Below, one piece after another: positions 49,587 through 59,202 of a stretch of 64,000 bases of DNA. How positions within the stretch are numbered: position 1 is the first letter of the stretch; each line of letters opens with the position of its first letter. The notes under the pieces were generated by a model. That model was not told the origin of the DNA. It did no database searches and was given only the letters and a program-made list of their open reading frames with translations. A program made the translations under genes and the position numbers. Source of the stretch: Clostridium sp. D43t1_170807_H7 (GTDB lineage Bacteria > Bacillota > Clostridia > Clostridiales > Clostridiaceae); NCBI RefSeq assembly GCF_015555905.1, contig NZ_JADNLK010000012.1:52765-116764 (forward strand), written 5' to 3'.

Positions 49587-51060
49587 GATAATGGTTTTAG
49601 GCACAGCTTCAGGTGTAGGTAAAAGTACAGTAGCAACAGCATTATGTAGGTATTATAAGAATAAAGGTTTTAAGGTAGCACCATTTAAAGCATTAAATAT
49701 ATCATTAAACTCTTATGTAACTGAAGATGGATTAGAAATGGGAAGGGCACAAGTTGTACAAGCAGAGGCCTGTGAGTTAAAGCCTATGGCATATATGAAT
49801 CCTATATTATTAAAACCTAGTGGAAATAATAAAACACAAGTCATTGTTAATGGAAAAGTTCATTGCACTATGGATGCTTATAAATATAAAGAGTTAAATA
49901 AAGAGCTAAAAGAAATTGTTAAAGAGACCTTTGATAGCTTTTCAAAAGATTATGAAGTTATGATATTAGAAGGGTCAGGCAGTTGTGCTGAAATTAATTT
50001 AAGAGAAACTGATATAGCAAATATGTCAATGGCAAAAGCAGCAGATGCAGATGTAATATTAGTTGCAGATATAGATAGAGGAGGAGTTTTTGCATCAGTT
50101 TTAGGTACTTTAATGCTTTTAAATGAGGATGAAAGAGCTAGAGTAAAAGGTGTTATTATAAATAAATTCAGAGGAAATGTAGATTATTTTAAGGATGCAA
50201 TGAAGCAGTTAGAAGATATTATAAAAGTACCAGTCCTTGGAGTATTACCTTATTTTGAATTAGATATAGAAGATGAGGATAGTGTAACTGAAAGAATAAA
50301 AAATAAAGATATAACAGGATTAGATATAGCAATAATAAGATTACCTCATATGTCAAATTTTACTGACTTTAATAATCTAGAAAGATTGAATGATGTTACT
50401 ATAAGATATGTAAATAATGTTGAGGATATAAATAAGCCAGATTTAATAATAATACCAGGAACTAAAAATACTATAAATGATTTAAGATTTATAAAGGAAA
50501 ATGGAATTTTTGATAGAATAAAAGCTCTGGAAAAAGAGGGAGTAATTATACTTGGGATTTGTGGTGGATATCAAATGCTTGGTAGAAATATAAGTGATTT
50601 AAAAGGGATTGAAGGGGAAGTTACTTCAGAAATGGGATTTAATCTTCTTGATATAGAAACTATTTTTAATGAGGAAAAAAGAACGAAACAAGTTAATGGT
50701 ATTATTAAAAATGCTTGTAATATATTTAAATCTTGTATTGGAGTTAATGTTAAAGGTTATGAGATTCATAATGGTGTTACAAAAGTTAAAGATGAAGATT
50801 CAGTTTTCATAAAAGGTGAAAATGATGAAGTTCTAGGTGTTTATAATAAGGAAAAGAATGTTTTAGGAACTTATTTACATGGGATATTTGATGACAAAGA
50901 TTTTTTATTGAATTTTATTAATGATATTAGAGAAACTAAAGGGTTAAAGGTTATAGAAAAGGAATTGTTAGATTATAGAGTTTATAAATTAAATCAGTAT
51001 GATGAATTAGCTAAGATATTTGAAGAAAATATTAATATAAGAAGAGTAATAAATATATAG
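49579..51060 (+). CDS. cobQ: Cobyric acid synthase
   Basis: A 493-residue glutamine-dependent amidase (CbiP/CobQ) that adds four amides to adenosylcobyrinic acid a,c-diamide. The N-terminal synthetase domain has P-loop [19 protein letters not shown], then [24 protein letters not shown] and [13 protein letters not shown]. The C-terminal glutaminase domain has the class I nucleophile in [12 protein letters not shown] (Cys near 332) and the partner His in [10 protein letters not shown]. It starts eight bases inside the Dph6-like gene, so the two are coupled. A terminator follows. Confidence 0.95.
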   Translation: MNKIMVLGTASGVGKSTVATALCRYYKNKGFKVAPFKALNISLNSYVTEDGLEMGRAQVVQAEACELKPMAYMNPILLKPSGNNKTQVIVNGKVHCTMDAYKYKELNKELKEIVKETFDSFSKDYEVMILEGSGSCAEINLRETDIANMSMAKAADADVILVADIDRGGVFASVLGTLMLLNEDERARVKGVIINKFRGNVDYFKDAMKQLEDIIKVPVLGVLPYFELDIEDEDSVTERIKNKDITGLDIAIIRLPHMSNFTDFNNLERLNDVTIRYVNNVEDINKPDLIIIPGTKNTINDLRFIKENGIFDRIKALEKEGVIILGICGGYQMLGRNISDLKGIEGEVTSEMGFNLLDIETIFNEEKRTKQVNGIIKNACNIFKSCIGVNVKGYEIHNGVTKVKDEDSVFIKGENDEVLGVYNKEKNVLGTYLHGIFDDKDFLLNFINDIRETKGLKVIEKELLDYRVYKLNQYDELAKIFEENINIRRVINI

Positions 51061-51103
51061 TTACTTAGTAGTTTTAATTTTTTATATAAAGGATATTTAA
51101 ATT

Positions 51104-51140
51104 AAGAAGTAGTAAAAATAAATTAAGCTACTTCTTTTTA
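51104..51140 (+). terminator. Terminator of the btuFCD-cobQ transcript
   Basis: AAGAAGTAG (51104-51112) pairs with CTACTTCTT (51128-51136), followed by TTT. Confidence 0.82.
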
Positions 51141-51262
51141 TTTATGAAATATACAATAAAAGAAATTTTGTTAACGATTTCACCAATAAAAAACATAAAA
51201 AATATTAAATTAAAATATAAACGTTACTAAAAAAGTAAAAATTGTAAAAATATTCAATTGAA

Positions 51263-51291
51263 TTGAATTTGATTCAAAAATAATATACAAT
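51263..51291 (+). promoter_or_regulatory. Promoter of the sugar ABC operon with palindromic operator
   Basis: TTGAAT (51263-51268), a 17-bp spacer and TACAAT (51286-51291). The perfect palindrome TTGAATTTGATTCAA (51263-51277) covers the -35 box and could bind a repressor. Confidence 0.6.
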
Positions 51292-51342
51292 AATTCTGTA
51301 AAGGAAATAAATGTAAATAAAAATATTTTTTAATGCTTGTAA

Positions 51343-51352
51343 GAAACGGTTC
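51343..51352 (+). promoter_or_regulatory. LacI/CcpA-type operator-like site
   Basis: GAAACGGTTC is a near-palindrome with a central CG, the pattern bound by LacI-family regulators including CcpA. It lies about 45 bases downstream of the predicted transcription start, a common position for catabolite roadblock sites. Confidence 0.4.
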
Positions 51353-51439
51353 CGATAACTGTTCCAGAAGTTTGTTGATATATAAATATTTTTACAAATA
51401 TTTTATATAGTAAAGTTTATTTTAAGGGAGAGGGAATTT

Positions 51440-52825
51440 ATGAAAATTAAAAAACTATTAGCCATTGCTCTTGCAACAACACTAGTGGCAAGTGCATTTG
51501 TAGGATGTGGAAGTAAAGAAAATGGTGATGGTGCTACAAGTACTTCTGCTAATGAAACTACAGAAACAGAAATTTATTTTTTAAATTTTAAACCTGAAAT
51601 TGCAGATGTATATAAGAAGATTGCTGAAGATTATGAATCTGAAACTGGTGTAAAAGTGAAAGTTGAAACTGCAGCAAGTGGTACTTATGAACAAACATTA
51701 AAATCAGAAATAGCAAAGAAAGATGCTCCAACAATATTCCAAATTAATGGACCAGTTGGATATGAATCATGGAAAGATTATTGTCTGGATTTAAAAGATA
51801 CAGATCTTTACAATCATTTACTTGATAAAAGCTTAGCAGTTACAAGTGGTGATGGAGTATATGGTATACCTTACGCTGTTGAAGGATATGGAATTATATA
51901 TAATGATGAAATAATGCAAAAATATTTTGCACTAGAAAATAAAGCAACAGACGTTGAATCCATGGATGATATCAATAATTTTGATAAATTAAAGGCTGTA
52001 GTTGAGGATATGCAAGATAATAAAGATAAGCTTGGAATTGAAGGTGTATTTGCATCAACATCAATGGCTGCAGGTAATGCATGGAGATGGGAAACACATT
52101 TAGCAAACTTACCATTATATTATGAATTTAAAGATAACGCAGGGGAAAGTGGAGACGTTCTTCAAGCAGGTTTAGATGCAAATGAAATTGAATTCAAATA
52201 TAATAAAAACTTCAAAAATATATATGACTTATATACTGATAATTCTGTTTCAGAAAAAGGTGTTTTAGGAAATAAGAGTGTTGATGATTCAATGGCAGAA
52301 TTTGCTTTAGGTGATTGTGCTATGGTTCAAAATGGTAACTGGGCTTGGTCACAAATTAACGGTATAGATGGTAACACTGTTAAAGAGGAAAATATTAAAT
52401 TCCTACCAATATATACAGGTATAGCTGGTGAAGAAAATCAAGGACTTTGCATTGGTACAGAGAACTATTTAGCTATTAATAGTCAAGTTTCTGAAGAAAA
52501 GCAACAAGCTTCTATTGATTTTATAAACTGGTTATTTACAAGTGATACAGGAAAAGGTTATGTTAGTGGAGATTTAGGATTTATTGCTCCATTTGATACA
52601 TTTAATGATGATGAAAAGCCTGCAGATCCATTATCAAAAGAAGTTATAAACTGGATGGAAAAGGAAAATTTACAAACAGTTAAATGGACATTCCAAGCAT
52701 TCCCAAGCCAAAACTTTAAAGATACTTTTGCTGGTGCTTTACTTGAATATGTTCAAGGTACTCAAGATTGGGATTATGTTGTACAAACTGTAAAGGATTC
52801 TTGGAAGGCTGAAAAGGCCGAATAA
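51440..52825 (+). CDS. Sugar ABC transporter substrate-binding lipoprotein (CUT1 family)
   Basis: A 461-residue lipoprotein: signal KKLLAIALATTLVASAFVGC with lipobox Cys near residue 23, then a family 1 (MalE-like) binding-protein fold (FKPEIADVYKKIAEDYESETGVKVKV, GVYGIPYAVEGYGIIYN, AMVQNGNWAWSQI, INWLFTSDTGKGYV). The aromatic-rich binding region fits oligosaccharides. GGGAGAGGGA precedes the ATG. The two permease genes follow after a short hairpin. The exact sugar cannot be told. Confidence 0.88.
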   Translation: MKIKKLLAIALATTLVASAFVGCGSKENGDGATSTSANETTETEIYFLNFKPEIADVYKKIAEDYESETGVKVKVETAASGTYEQTLKSEIAKKDAPTIFQINGPVGYESWKDYCLDLKDTDLYNHLLDKSLAVTSGDGVYGIPYAVEGYGIIYNDEIMQKYFALENKATDVESMDDINNFDKLKAVVEDMQDNKDKLGIEGVFASTSMAAGNAWRWETHLANLPLYYEFKDNAGESGDVLQAGLDANEIEFKYNKNFKNIYDLYTDNSVSEKGVLGNKSVDDSMAEFALGDCAMVQNGNWAWSQINGIDGNTVKEENIKFLPIYTGIAGEENQGLCIGTENYLAINSQVSEEKQQASIDFINWLFTSDTGKGYVSGDLGFIAPFDTFNDDEKPADPLSKEVINWMEKENLQTVKWTFQAFPSQNFKDTFAGALLEYVQGTQDWDYVVQTVKDSWKAEKAE

Positions 52826-52834
52826 TATTTAAAT

Positions 52835-52865
52835 AAAGGCGGCATATGAATATGTGCTGCCTTTA
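52835..52865 (+). terminator. Intra-operon hairpin after the binding-protein gene
   Basis: AAAGGC-g-GCATAT pairs with ATATGTGC-TGCCTTT (imperfect), with only a short T-tract. Such hairpins often reduce read-through so that binding protein exceeds permease. Confidence 0.6.
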
Positions 52866-52955
52866 ATATTAAATATATTAGGCTATAGACATAAAGAAAA
52901 AATGAAATAGTTAATAACATAATATAAATATAATTTTGTATGGGGGGAAGAGAAT

Positions 52956-53798
52956 ATGCAAAAGAGTATGAAAAAATATTTTTGGTTATTTGCATTACCT
53001 ACATTAATAGCTTTTGCAATAGCATTTTTAGTACCATTTATAATGGGAATATATTTATCTTTTACTAAATTTACTACTGTAACTAATGCAACATTTGTAG
53101 GATTAGATAACTATAGGAAGGCATTTTCAAGTCCAGAATTTATTAATGCTTTAATTTTTACAACTAAATTTGTTATTGTATCAGTTATAACTGTTAATGT
53201 ATTTGCATTTGCATTAGCATATCTTTTAACTAGAAAATTAAAAGGTACTAACATATTTAGAACTGTATTTTTTATGCCTAATTTAATTGGAGGAATAGTT
53301 TTAGGCTATATATGGTTAATAATTTTAAATGGAATCCTTAATTATTTTGGGGTTAATTTAACATATGATCCTAAGTATGGATTTTGGGGATTAGTTATTT
53401 TACTCAACTGGCAACAAATTGGATATATGATGATTATATATATTGCAGGTATTCAAAATATACCAGGAGAGTTGATAGAAAGTGCCAAAATTGATGGAGC
53501 ATCTAAATGGATGACTTTGAGAAAAATTACAATTCCACTAGTTATGCCATCAATAACTATATGTCTTTTCTTAACTATGTCAAATGCATTTAAATTATTT
53601 GACCAAAACTTAGCATTAACTGATGGGGCACCAGGTGGAAAGACAGCCATGCTTGCTTTAGATATATATAAGACATTCTATAATAAAGTAGGTTCAGAAG
53701 GAGTAGGACAGGCAAAAGCAGTAATATTCTTCTTAATAGTGGCAGTAATAATGTTACTTCAATTAAGTATTACTAGAAAGAAGGAGGTTGAAAATTAA
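52956..53798 (+). CDS. Sugar ABC transporter permease (MalF-like, CUT1)
   Basis: A 280-residue, six-helix permease of standard CUT1 length. The ATPase-contact EAA loop reads LIESAKIDGASKWMTLRKITIPLVMPS. GGGGGG precedes the ATG. The TAATG overlap with the next permease gene shows translational coupling. No ATPase gene is adjacent, so the pair probably uses a shared MsmK/MalK-type ATPase encoded elsewhere. Confidence 0.9.
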   Translation: MQKSMKKYFWLFALPTLIAFAIAFLVPFIMGIYLSFTKFTTVTNATFVGLDNYRKAFSSPEFINALIFTTKFVIVSVITVNVFAFALAYLLTRKLKGTNIFRTVFFMPNLIGGIVLGYIWLIILNGILNYFGVNLTYDPKYGFWGLVILLNWQQIGYMMIIYIAGIQNIPGELIESAKIDGASKWMTLRKITIPLVMPSITICLFLTMSNAFKLFDQNLALTDGAPGGKTAMLALDIYKTFYNKVGSEGVGQAKAVIFFLIVAVIMLLQLSITRKKEVEN

Positions 53799-54673
53799 TG
53801 GAAGCAAAATTAAATACTAAAAAGGATACAGAATTAAGATATACTCCTAAAAAGAAAAATAATATATTTCTTTATATTATTTTAATAGTTTTATCAGTAC
53901 TATTTTTAGCACCGATATTTATAGTATTATACAATTCATTTAAAGGTAAATTATATATAAGTAGGACACCTTTTGCTTTACCAAATTCAACAACTTTTTC
54001 AGGATTAGATAACTATATAAATGGTATAGAGAAGACAGGATTTATTTCTGCCTTTGGATTGTCTGTATTTATAACCATATGCTCAACAGCTGTAATTATT
54101 TTATTTACATCAATGACAGCTTGGTATATCACAAGGGTAAAATCAAAAGTTACAAGCTCTTTATATTACTTGTTTGTATTTTCTATGATAGTACCATTCC
54201 AAATGGTTATGTTTACAATGAGCAAAATAGCCAATATGTTAAATTTAGATAATCCTCTTGGAATTATAATAATATATCTTGGGTTCGGATCTGGACTTTC
54301 TGTATTTATGTTTAGTGGATTTGTTAAATCGATTCCTATAGATATTGAAGAAGCGGCTATGATAGATGGATGTAATCCAATACAAACATTTTTCTTAATA
54401 GTATTACCATTATTAAAACCAATATCTATTACAATAGCTATTTTAAATGTAATGTGGATATGGAATGATTATTTACTTCCTACTTTAGTTTTAGGTTCAG
54501 ATTACAAAACATTACCTATGGCTGTACAATATTTACGTGGTGGATATGGTGCTGTTGATATGGGGGCTATGATGGCTGTTTTAGTTCTTGCTATTATACC
54601 AATAGTAATCTTCTATTTAGTTTGTCAAAAGCATATTATAGAAGGTATTGCAGCTGGAGCTGTAAAAGGATAA
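53798..54673 (+). CDS. Sugar ABC transporter permease (MalG-like, CUT1)
   Basis: A 291-residue, six-helix permease with EAA loop IEEAAMIDGCNPIQTFFLIVLPLLKPIS and the typical C-terminal ending QKHIIEGIAAGAVKG. The first 25 residues are a charged cytoplasmic extension. It is coupled to the preceding permease by a one-base overlap and ends the operon at a strong terminator. Confidence 0.92.
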   Translation: MEAKLNTKKDTELRYTPKKKNNIFLYIILIVLSVLFLAPIFIVLYNSFKGKLYISRTPFALPNSTTFSGLDNYINGIEKTGFISAFGLSVFITICSTAVIILFTSMTAWYITRVKSKVTSSLYYLFVFSMIVPFQMVMFTMSKIANMLNLDNPLGIIIIYLGFGSGLSVFMFSGFVKSIPIDIEEAAMIDGCNPIQTFFLIVLPLLKPISITIAILNVMWIWNDYLLPTLVLGSDYKTLPMAVQYLRGGYGAVDMGAMMAVLVLAIIPIVIFYLVCQKHIIEGIAAGAVKG

Positions 54674-54687
54674 ATAATAAAAAATAT

Positions 54688-54737
54688 ATCTCTATTTATT
54701 GATAAGTTAAATTTATTAATAAATAGAGATTTTTTTA
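54688..54737. terminator. Terminator of the sugar ABC operon
   Basis: ATCTCTATTTATT (54688-54700) pairs perfectly with AATAAATAGAGAT (54718-54730), followed by seven Ts. Confidence 0.92.
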
Positions 54738-54772
54738 TTACAATAATATACTATTATAATTTATTATTTTTA

Positions 54773-56152
54773 TTAAAAAGCAAACCTTATAGAAACTATT
54801 GCTACTATAATTATTGTAGTTAAAATAGGTATAACAACCGATGTCACAAATATATCTTTATAGCTTTGTTTATGAGTTAATCCGCAAATAGCTAAAGTTG
54901 TTATAACAGCTCCATTATGAGGTAAAGTGTCTAATCCACCTGAAGATAAAGATGCAATTCTATGAAGTATTTCCGGGGAAATAGAAAAATTTTGACTCAT
55001 TTCAACAAAGGTTGGAGCAAGAGCAGATAATGTTATTCCTAATCCACCAGATGCAGAGGCTGTAAGACCACAAATTATATTTACAGAAATAGCTTCTGAA
55101 ATAATTGGATTAGAAGAAATATTCATAATACTAGTTTGTATTGAGATGAAAATAGGCAATGCCTTAATTATACTACCATATCCAACTATAGCACTAGAAT
55201 TTAATAAAGGAAGAAAAGAATTCTTAACTCCATCGCTAAGTGTATTATTTAAATTTTTAAGTTTTTTATAATTTAATAATATAATATAAACTATTGAGAT
55301 TACTATAGATATTATTACACTCCATGTTCCAGAAACTTTATCTAGCGTAACCCCGTATTGTTCTAAATAACTTCCATCTATATGAGGATAATAAAATTTT
55401 GAAAGTGTAAAGTTAGTAATAAATATTATTAAAATAGGTATAATAGATACAATTACATTAGGTAATTTTTCATTAGAATCAATTTTATTTGTATCAGAAT
55501 GATTACCATATCCCTCACCATTATCTTTTGCTTTTTTAGCTCTTTTTGTAAGCCATAGCATACCTAAAGTAAACATAATAATACTTGCTGTTATACCTAT
55601 TAATGGCGCTGCAAATGTATCTGTACCAAAATAGCTCATTGGTATAACATTTTGAATTTCAGGTGAACCTGGCATAGCTGTCATTGTAAAAGTAAATGCA
55701 CCTAGAGCAATAGTTCCTGGTATAAGTCTTTTAGGTATATCTGCTTCTTTAAACAAAATATTTGCTAATGGATATAATATAAAAGCGACAACAAATAAAG
55801 AGACACCCCCATATGTTAAAAGTGCTCCAGATAAAACAATTGCAAGAATTGCTTTATCCTTTCCTAGCTTTGTTGTAATAAATGATGCTATAGATTTACC
55901 ATAACCAACTTCATCTATTAGTTTTGCAAAAATAGCTCCAGTTAAGAATAAAGGAAAATAGCTTTTTACAAAGTTAGCAAATCCGCTCATGTAAACTTCT
56001 GTATAATTAGCCATTAAGTGACTATTAAGACCAAGTGAAATTAAGATAGTTAATAATCCTACAATAGGAGCTGTAATTATAGTAGAATAGCCTTTATATG
56101 CAAGATACATAATAAGTGATAAAGAAAGTATTAATCCGATTAAACTTATCAT
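54773..56152 (-). CDS. GntP-family permease
   Basis: A 459-residue membrane protein with about 12 helices and the GntP-family blocks FPLFLTGAIFAKLIDEVGYGKSIASFI, SGALLTYGGVSLFVVAFILYPLA, FTMTAMPGSPEIQNVIP and SSGGLDTLPHNGAVITTLAICGLTHKQSY. Members carry gluconate, other sugar acids, hydroxybutyrate or similar anions with H+ or Na+. AAGGAGAAAAC precedes the ATG. It is a single gene without a metabolic enzyme beside it, so the substrate is open. Confidence 0.88.
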   Translation of the reverse strand: MISLIGLILSLSLIMYLAYKGYSTIITAPIVGLLTILISLGLNSHLMANYTEVYMSGFANFVKSYFPLFLTGAIFAKLIDEVGYGKSIASFITTKLGKDKAILAIVLSGALLTYGGVSLFVVAFILYPLANILFKEADIPKRLIPGTIALGAFTFTMTAMPGSPEIQNVIPMSYFGTDTFAAPLIGITASIIMFTLGMLWLTKRAKKAKDNGEGYGNHSDTNKIDSNEKLPNVIVSIIPILIIFITNFTLSKFYYPHIDGSYLEQYGVTLDKVSGTWSVIISIVISIVYIILLNYKKLKNLNNTLSDGVKNSFLPLLNSSAIVGYGSIIKALPIFISIQTSIMNISSNPIISEAISVNIICGLTASASGGLGITLSALAPTFVEMSQNFSISPEILHRIASLSSGGLDTLPHNGAVITTLAICGLTHKQSYKDIFVTSVVIPILTTIIIVAIVSIRFAF

Positions 56153-56306
56153 TTGTTTTCTCCTTATATATAATTTACTAAATTTATTATATGTACTTAA
56201 TCAAAAAAGTAGTATATAATATATATTAAACAATAACAATTATTATATAATAAAATAGATATAAGTAAAGAGTTTTATGCTTACCTATATTAAGGAGTTA
56301 GTAAAA

Positions 56307-56435
56307 ATGGACAAAAAAGATAAAAAACAAGTAGAGATAGAAGCACCCAAAAAGATAAAATATCAATGTTTACATACTAAGGAAGCAAGAGAATGTACTT
56401 GTATAAGAAGTAAGGGATTAGTTTTAAAAAAATAA
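56307..56435 (+). CDS. Small basic hypothetical protein (42 residues)
   Basis: ATG 56307 with AAGGAG ten bases upstream. The protein reads MDKKDKKQVEIEAPKKIKYQ followed by CLHTKEARECTCIRSKG and ends LVLKK. Cys-x7-E-C-x-C-like spacing (C-L-H...C-T-C) may bind metal. It is followed at once by a strong terminator, so it is probably expressed alone. Its first residues resemble those of the small protein at 20604. Confidence 0.6.
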   Translation: MDKKDKKQVEIEAPKKIKYQCLHTKEARECTCIRSKGLVLKK

Positions 56436-56439
56436 TATT

Positions 56440-56485
56440 AAGCAATATCAGTTAGTTTATAAGGCTAATTGATGTTGCTTTTTTA
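56440..56485 (+). terminator. Terminator after the 42-residue protein gene
   Basis: AAGCAATATCAGTTAG pairs with CTAATTGATGTTGCTT (16 positions, two mismatches or G-U), then six Ts. Confidence 0.9.
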
Positions 56486-56508
56486 TTTGTAAAAATTTCA
56501 ATTTAATA

Positions 56509-56559
56509 TTGTTTCTTTGTATACTTTGTATTATAATATATAATACAAAGTATACAAAG
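56509..56559 (+). promoter_or_regulatory. Promoter and 45-bp palindromic operator of the YtrA-type regulator
   Basis: TTGTTT (56509-56514), a 17-bp spacer, TATAAT (56532-56537). From 56515 to 56559, two perfect 20-bp arms (CTTTGTATACTTTGTATTAT and its complement) flank AATAT. Each arm contains two direct copies of TTTGTAT. The palindrome covers the spacer, the -10 box and the start of transcription, so bound regulator would block RNA polymerase. Confidence 0.88.
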
Positions 56560-56571
56560 GGGTGAAAAATA

Positions 56572-56976
56572 ATGATTATTAATTTAGATATGACTAGCAA
56601 TATTCCTATTTATGTTCAACTTAGAAATGAAATTGTTATGGGAATTGGAAGAGGAGAATTAAAAAAAGGAGAAGGGCTTCCGACAGTCAGACAAATGGCA
56701 GAAGATATAGGTGTTAATAATATGACTGTTAATAAGGCATATACGATACTAAAAAATGAAGGATATATTGAAATAGATAGAAGACATGGAGCTAAGGTTA
56801 ATCCAGCCATAGATACTAGTAAGGAATTTAAGGAAAAGTTAGAAAGTGAACTAGAACTTATAATTGCTGAATCTGGTATAAAGGGAATTGTGTATAAAGA
56901 GTTTATGAAAATGTGTGAAGATATTTATAAAAATATGAATGGATTAAAAATAGCGTGGAATGAGGGGAAAAAATGA
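56572..56976 (+). CDS. GntR-family regulator, YtrA subfamily
   Basis: A 134-residue protein. The N-terminal winged helix (PIYVQLRNEIVMGIGRGELKKGEGLPTVRQMAEDIGVNNMTVNKAYTILKNEGYIEIDRRHGAKV) is followed by a short helical dimerisation tail of about 55 residues, as in YtrA-type regulators that control ABC exporters or membrane proteins. AAAGGGGTG precedes the ATG. Stop and next start overlap (ATGA). The palindrome just upstream is almost surely its own operator. Confidence 0.92.
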   Translation: MIINLDMTSNIPIYVQLRNEIVMGIGRGELKKGEGLPTVRQMAEDIGVNNMTVNKAYTILKNEGYIEIDRRHGAKVNPAIDTSKEFKEKLESELELIIAESGIKGIVYKEFMKMCEDIYKNMNGLKIAWNEGKK

Positions 56977-58367
56977 CGATTTTTGGTATTATATGGTTAA
57001 GTGTACCAATAGTAATTATCTTATCAATGTATTTTAATTGTAGATATGTAGTTAATGGTAATAAGAATATTTTAATAGGAGTAACTATTCCTTTTTTAGA
57101 ACTTAAAAATAAAGAAGTATTAGAAATAACAAAAAAATTTAAAAATGAAAATATAATTTTATATATAATAGAAATAATAGTATTCATTCCATCAGTTTTT
57201 TTTAAGTTTAATTCAAATCAAATTATATATTTATTTTTATGGATTGGTATAATTTTTTATATTAATAGAAGAGTATTTATAAAATATAATAAAAAATTAA
57301 GAGATTTAAAGAGAAAAAATAACTGGCTATTACCAAGTAAAAGATTAGTTACTATAGATACAGAAGTTACTAGATTAAAAGATAAGATGCCTGTATCAAT
57401 TTTATGGTTTATTCCAAGTTTTATAATTTCATTAATTCCAATTGCAATAGTTTTTAATAATATAAAAGAATATGGAACAAGTTTAGGAGTTGGATCAGCT
57501 AATGCATTAATAGGAAATATAATTTTCTTTATTATGTATAAAATATATTCTAAAGGAAAGACAGATGTAATCAGTGAGGATTCAAATGCTAATATAGCAT
57601 ATAATACTATATTTAAAAGAACATGGACATTAGGAACTATAACTGCAGCTACAACTCAAAGTATTGGTATGTTATTTATGTTTTTACTTCTTTTAAATAA
57701 CAATAATAGTATAATATTATTTATTTTATCAATAGTAGTACCAGCAACAATTATTTTTATAGGTATATTTTATATAAATAATAAAATAAGAGAAGAACAA
57801 GGTAGAATATTAAATACATGTAAGAATCCTATTTATACTGATAATGATGAGTTTTGGAGTAAAGGAGTATATAATAATCCCAATGATAGATCTGTAACAG
57901 TTGAAGATAGGACAGGCTATGGAATTACTTATAATTTAGGAACTAAAAAGGGAAGAATAATTTATTATGGATCTTTAATATTTGCTGGAATAATTATTAT
58001 AGGTACTACAGTAAGTATGGTAAGGTTTGATCATGCTAAGTTTACTTTAAGTATAGATAATAATATTGTTAAAATAAACGCACCAACTTATGGAACAAAA
58101 TTTGATATTGATGATATTGAAGAAGTAGCAATGCTAGATAATCTACCTTCTGGAATACGAACAAATGGAGTAGGTGCATCAACATATAATCTTGGTAACT
58201 TCAGTATTAATGGTTATGGAAAGTGTAAATTATATGTTTATTTTGAAAATAAAAATTGTATTAGTATTAAGTTAAAAGATAATAGTTATATTTTTTTCAA
58301 TGATAAAAGTAATGATAAAACACTAAAGTATTATAGTGAATTAGAAAAAGTACTAGAAAAAAGCTAA
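56973..58367 (+). CDS. Membrane protein co-expressed with the YtrA-type regulator (DUF1648/DUF5808-like)
   Basis: A 464-residue protein. It has N-terminal helices (about 3-20, 63-95), the central block MPVSILWFIPSFIISLIPIAIVF with further helices to about 275, a cytosolic segment containing DNDEFWSKGVYNNPNDRSVTVEDRTGYGITYNLGTKKGRI, a last helix near 335-355 and a C-terminal PH-like beta domain (FTLSIDNNIVKINAPTYGTKFDIDDIEEV..). This order is that of Firmicute proteins annotated DUF1648/DUF5808, often paired with YtrA regulators. Role unknown; envelope stress is a reasonable guess. Confidence 0.75.
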   Translation: MTIFGIIWLSVPIVIILSMYFNCRYVVNGNKNILIGVTIPFLELKNKEVLEITKKFKNENIILYIIEIIVFIPSVFFKFNSNQIIYLFLWIGIIFYINRRVFIKYNKKLRDLKRKNNWLLPSKRLVTIDTEVTRLKDKMPVSILWFIPSFIISLIPIAIVFNNIKEYGTSLGVGSANALIGNIIFFIMYKIYSKGKTDVISEDSNANIAYNTIFKRTWTLGTITAATTQSIGMLFMFLLLLNNNNSIILFILSIVVPATIIFIGIFYINNKIREEQGRILNTCKNPIYTDNDEFWSKGVYNNPNDRSVTVEDRTGYGITYNLGTKKGRIIYYGSLIFAGIIIIGTTVSMVRFDHAKFTLSIDNNIVKINAPTYGTKFDIDDIEEVAMLDNLPSGIRTNGVGASTYNLGNFSINGYGKCKLYVYFENKNCISIKLKDNSYIFFNDKSNDKTLKYYSELEKVLEKS

Positions 58368-58408
58368 GAAGTTTGTAACAATTAAACAATACTATGTAAA
58401 ATATTAAA

Positions 58409-58918
58409 TCAAAAACGTATTGTAAGTACTATACAAATCTTATAAGTTAATTCAAGTTGATCTTGAGAAATATCTTCTATACTTTCTTGAGGAAATTGAA
58501 CACCAGCATTATTTATTAATATATCTATTTTTCCAAAATCCTTAACAACACAATCAACTAAACTTTTGCAAAAAGATTTACAAGAAATATCACCCATATA
58601 TAATATACATTTGCTTCCATAGCCTTCTACACAACTTTTAGTAGTCTTAGCATCTATTTCTTCATATAAGTAAGAAATAGCAACGCTAGCTCCTTCTTTA
58701 GCAAAGGCTATTGCAATAGCCCTACCAATTCCGCTATCGCCACCTGTTATTAGAGCAACCTTACCTTTTAGTTTTTCACTACCTCTATAGCAAGGATTAT
58801 CAAATATTGGTTTAGGACTCATTTCAGCTTCAATTCCAGGTTGAATATCCTGGTGTTGAGCCGGAAATTTCTTGGGAAGTTTATCATAGTCTATACAATC
58901 ATAATTTATATTATTCAT
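58409..58918 (-). pseudogene. Short-chain dehydrogenase/reductase, C-terminally truncated
   Basis: The N-terminal 155 residues match the longer SDRs of the YhdF/YhxC kind: PKKFPAQHQDIQPGIEAEMSPKPIFDNPCYRGSEKLKGKVALITGGDSGIGRAIAIAFAKEG (NAD(P) loop) and ILINNAGVQFPQESIEDI. After SQDQLELTYKI the frame ends with the foreign tail CIVLTIRF. The catalytic YxxxK and about 120 further residues are missing, so it cannot be an active dehydrogenase. Only 41 bases remain before the neighbouring gene, so the 3' part was deleted rather than frameshifted. Confidence 0.8.
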
Positions 58919-59064
58919 AAAATCTCCTATGAAATTTATACAATTCTAAAATATGAATTGAGTATTTCATATGTGAAAGATATAGAAAGTGAAAATCAGA
59001 TAATGTTACTATATAATAGAACTTTATTATTTATGGAAATAATTAAATAGATTTTTTATAAATA

Positions 59065-59105
59065 AAAAACAGTAGCAACTATTGATAGGATGCTACTAGT
59101 TTTTT
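59065..59105 (-). terminator. Terminator downstream of uvsE
   Basis: AAAAACAGTAGCA pairs with TGCTACT(a)GTTTTT around a 13-base loop; T-tracts occur on both strands. Confidence 0.78.
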
Positions 59106-59136
59106 AAATACTATCTGTCGAAATAACTAAAGTTGT

Positions 59137-59178
59137 AATATGGTGTAAAATATATTGCAGTATGTTTTACATCATATT
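59137..59178. other. Additional hairpin in the uvsE 3' region
   Basis: AATATGGTGTAAAA (59137-59150) pairs with TTTTACATCATATT (59165-59178) over 14 positions with one G-U. There is no T-tract directly after it. Together with the terminator at 59065 it fills the 284-base gap between the truncated SDR and uvsE. Confidence 0.6.
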
Positions 59179-59202
59179 GTATTATGTACACTTTTTTTAG
59201 TT

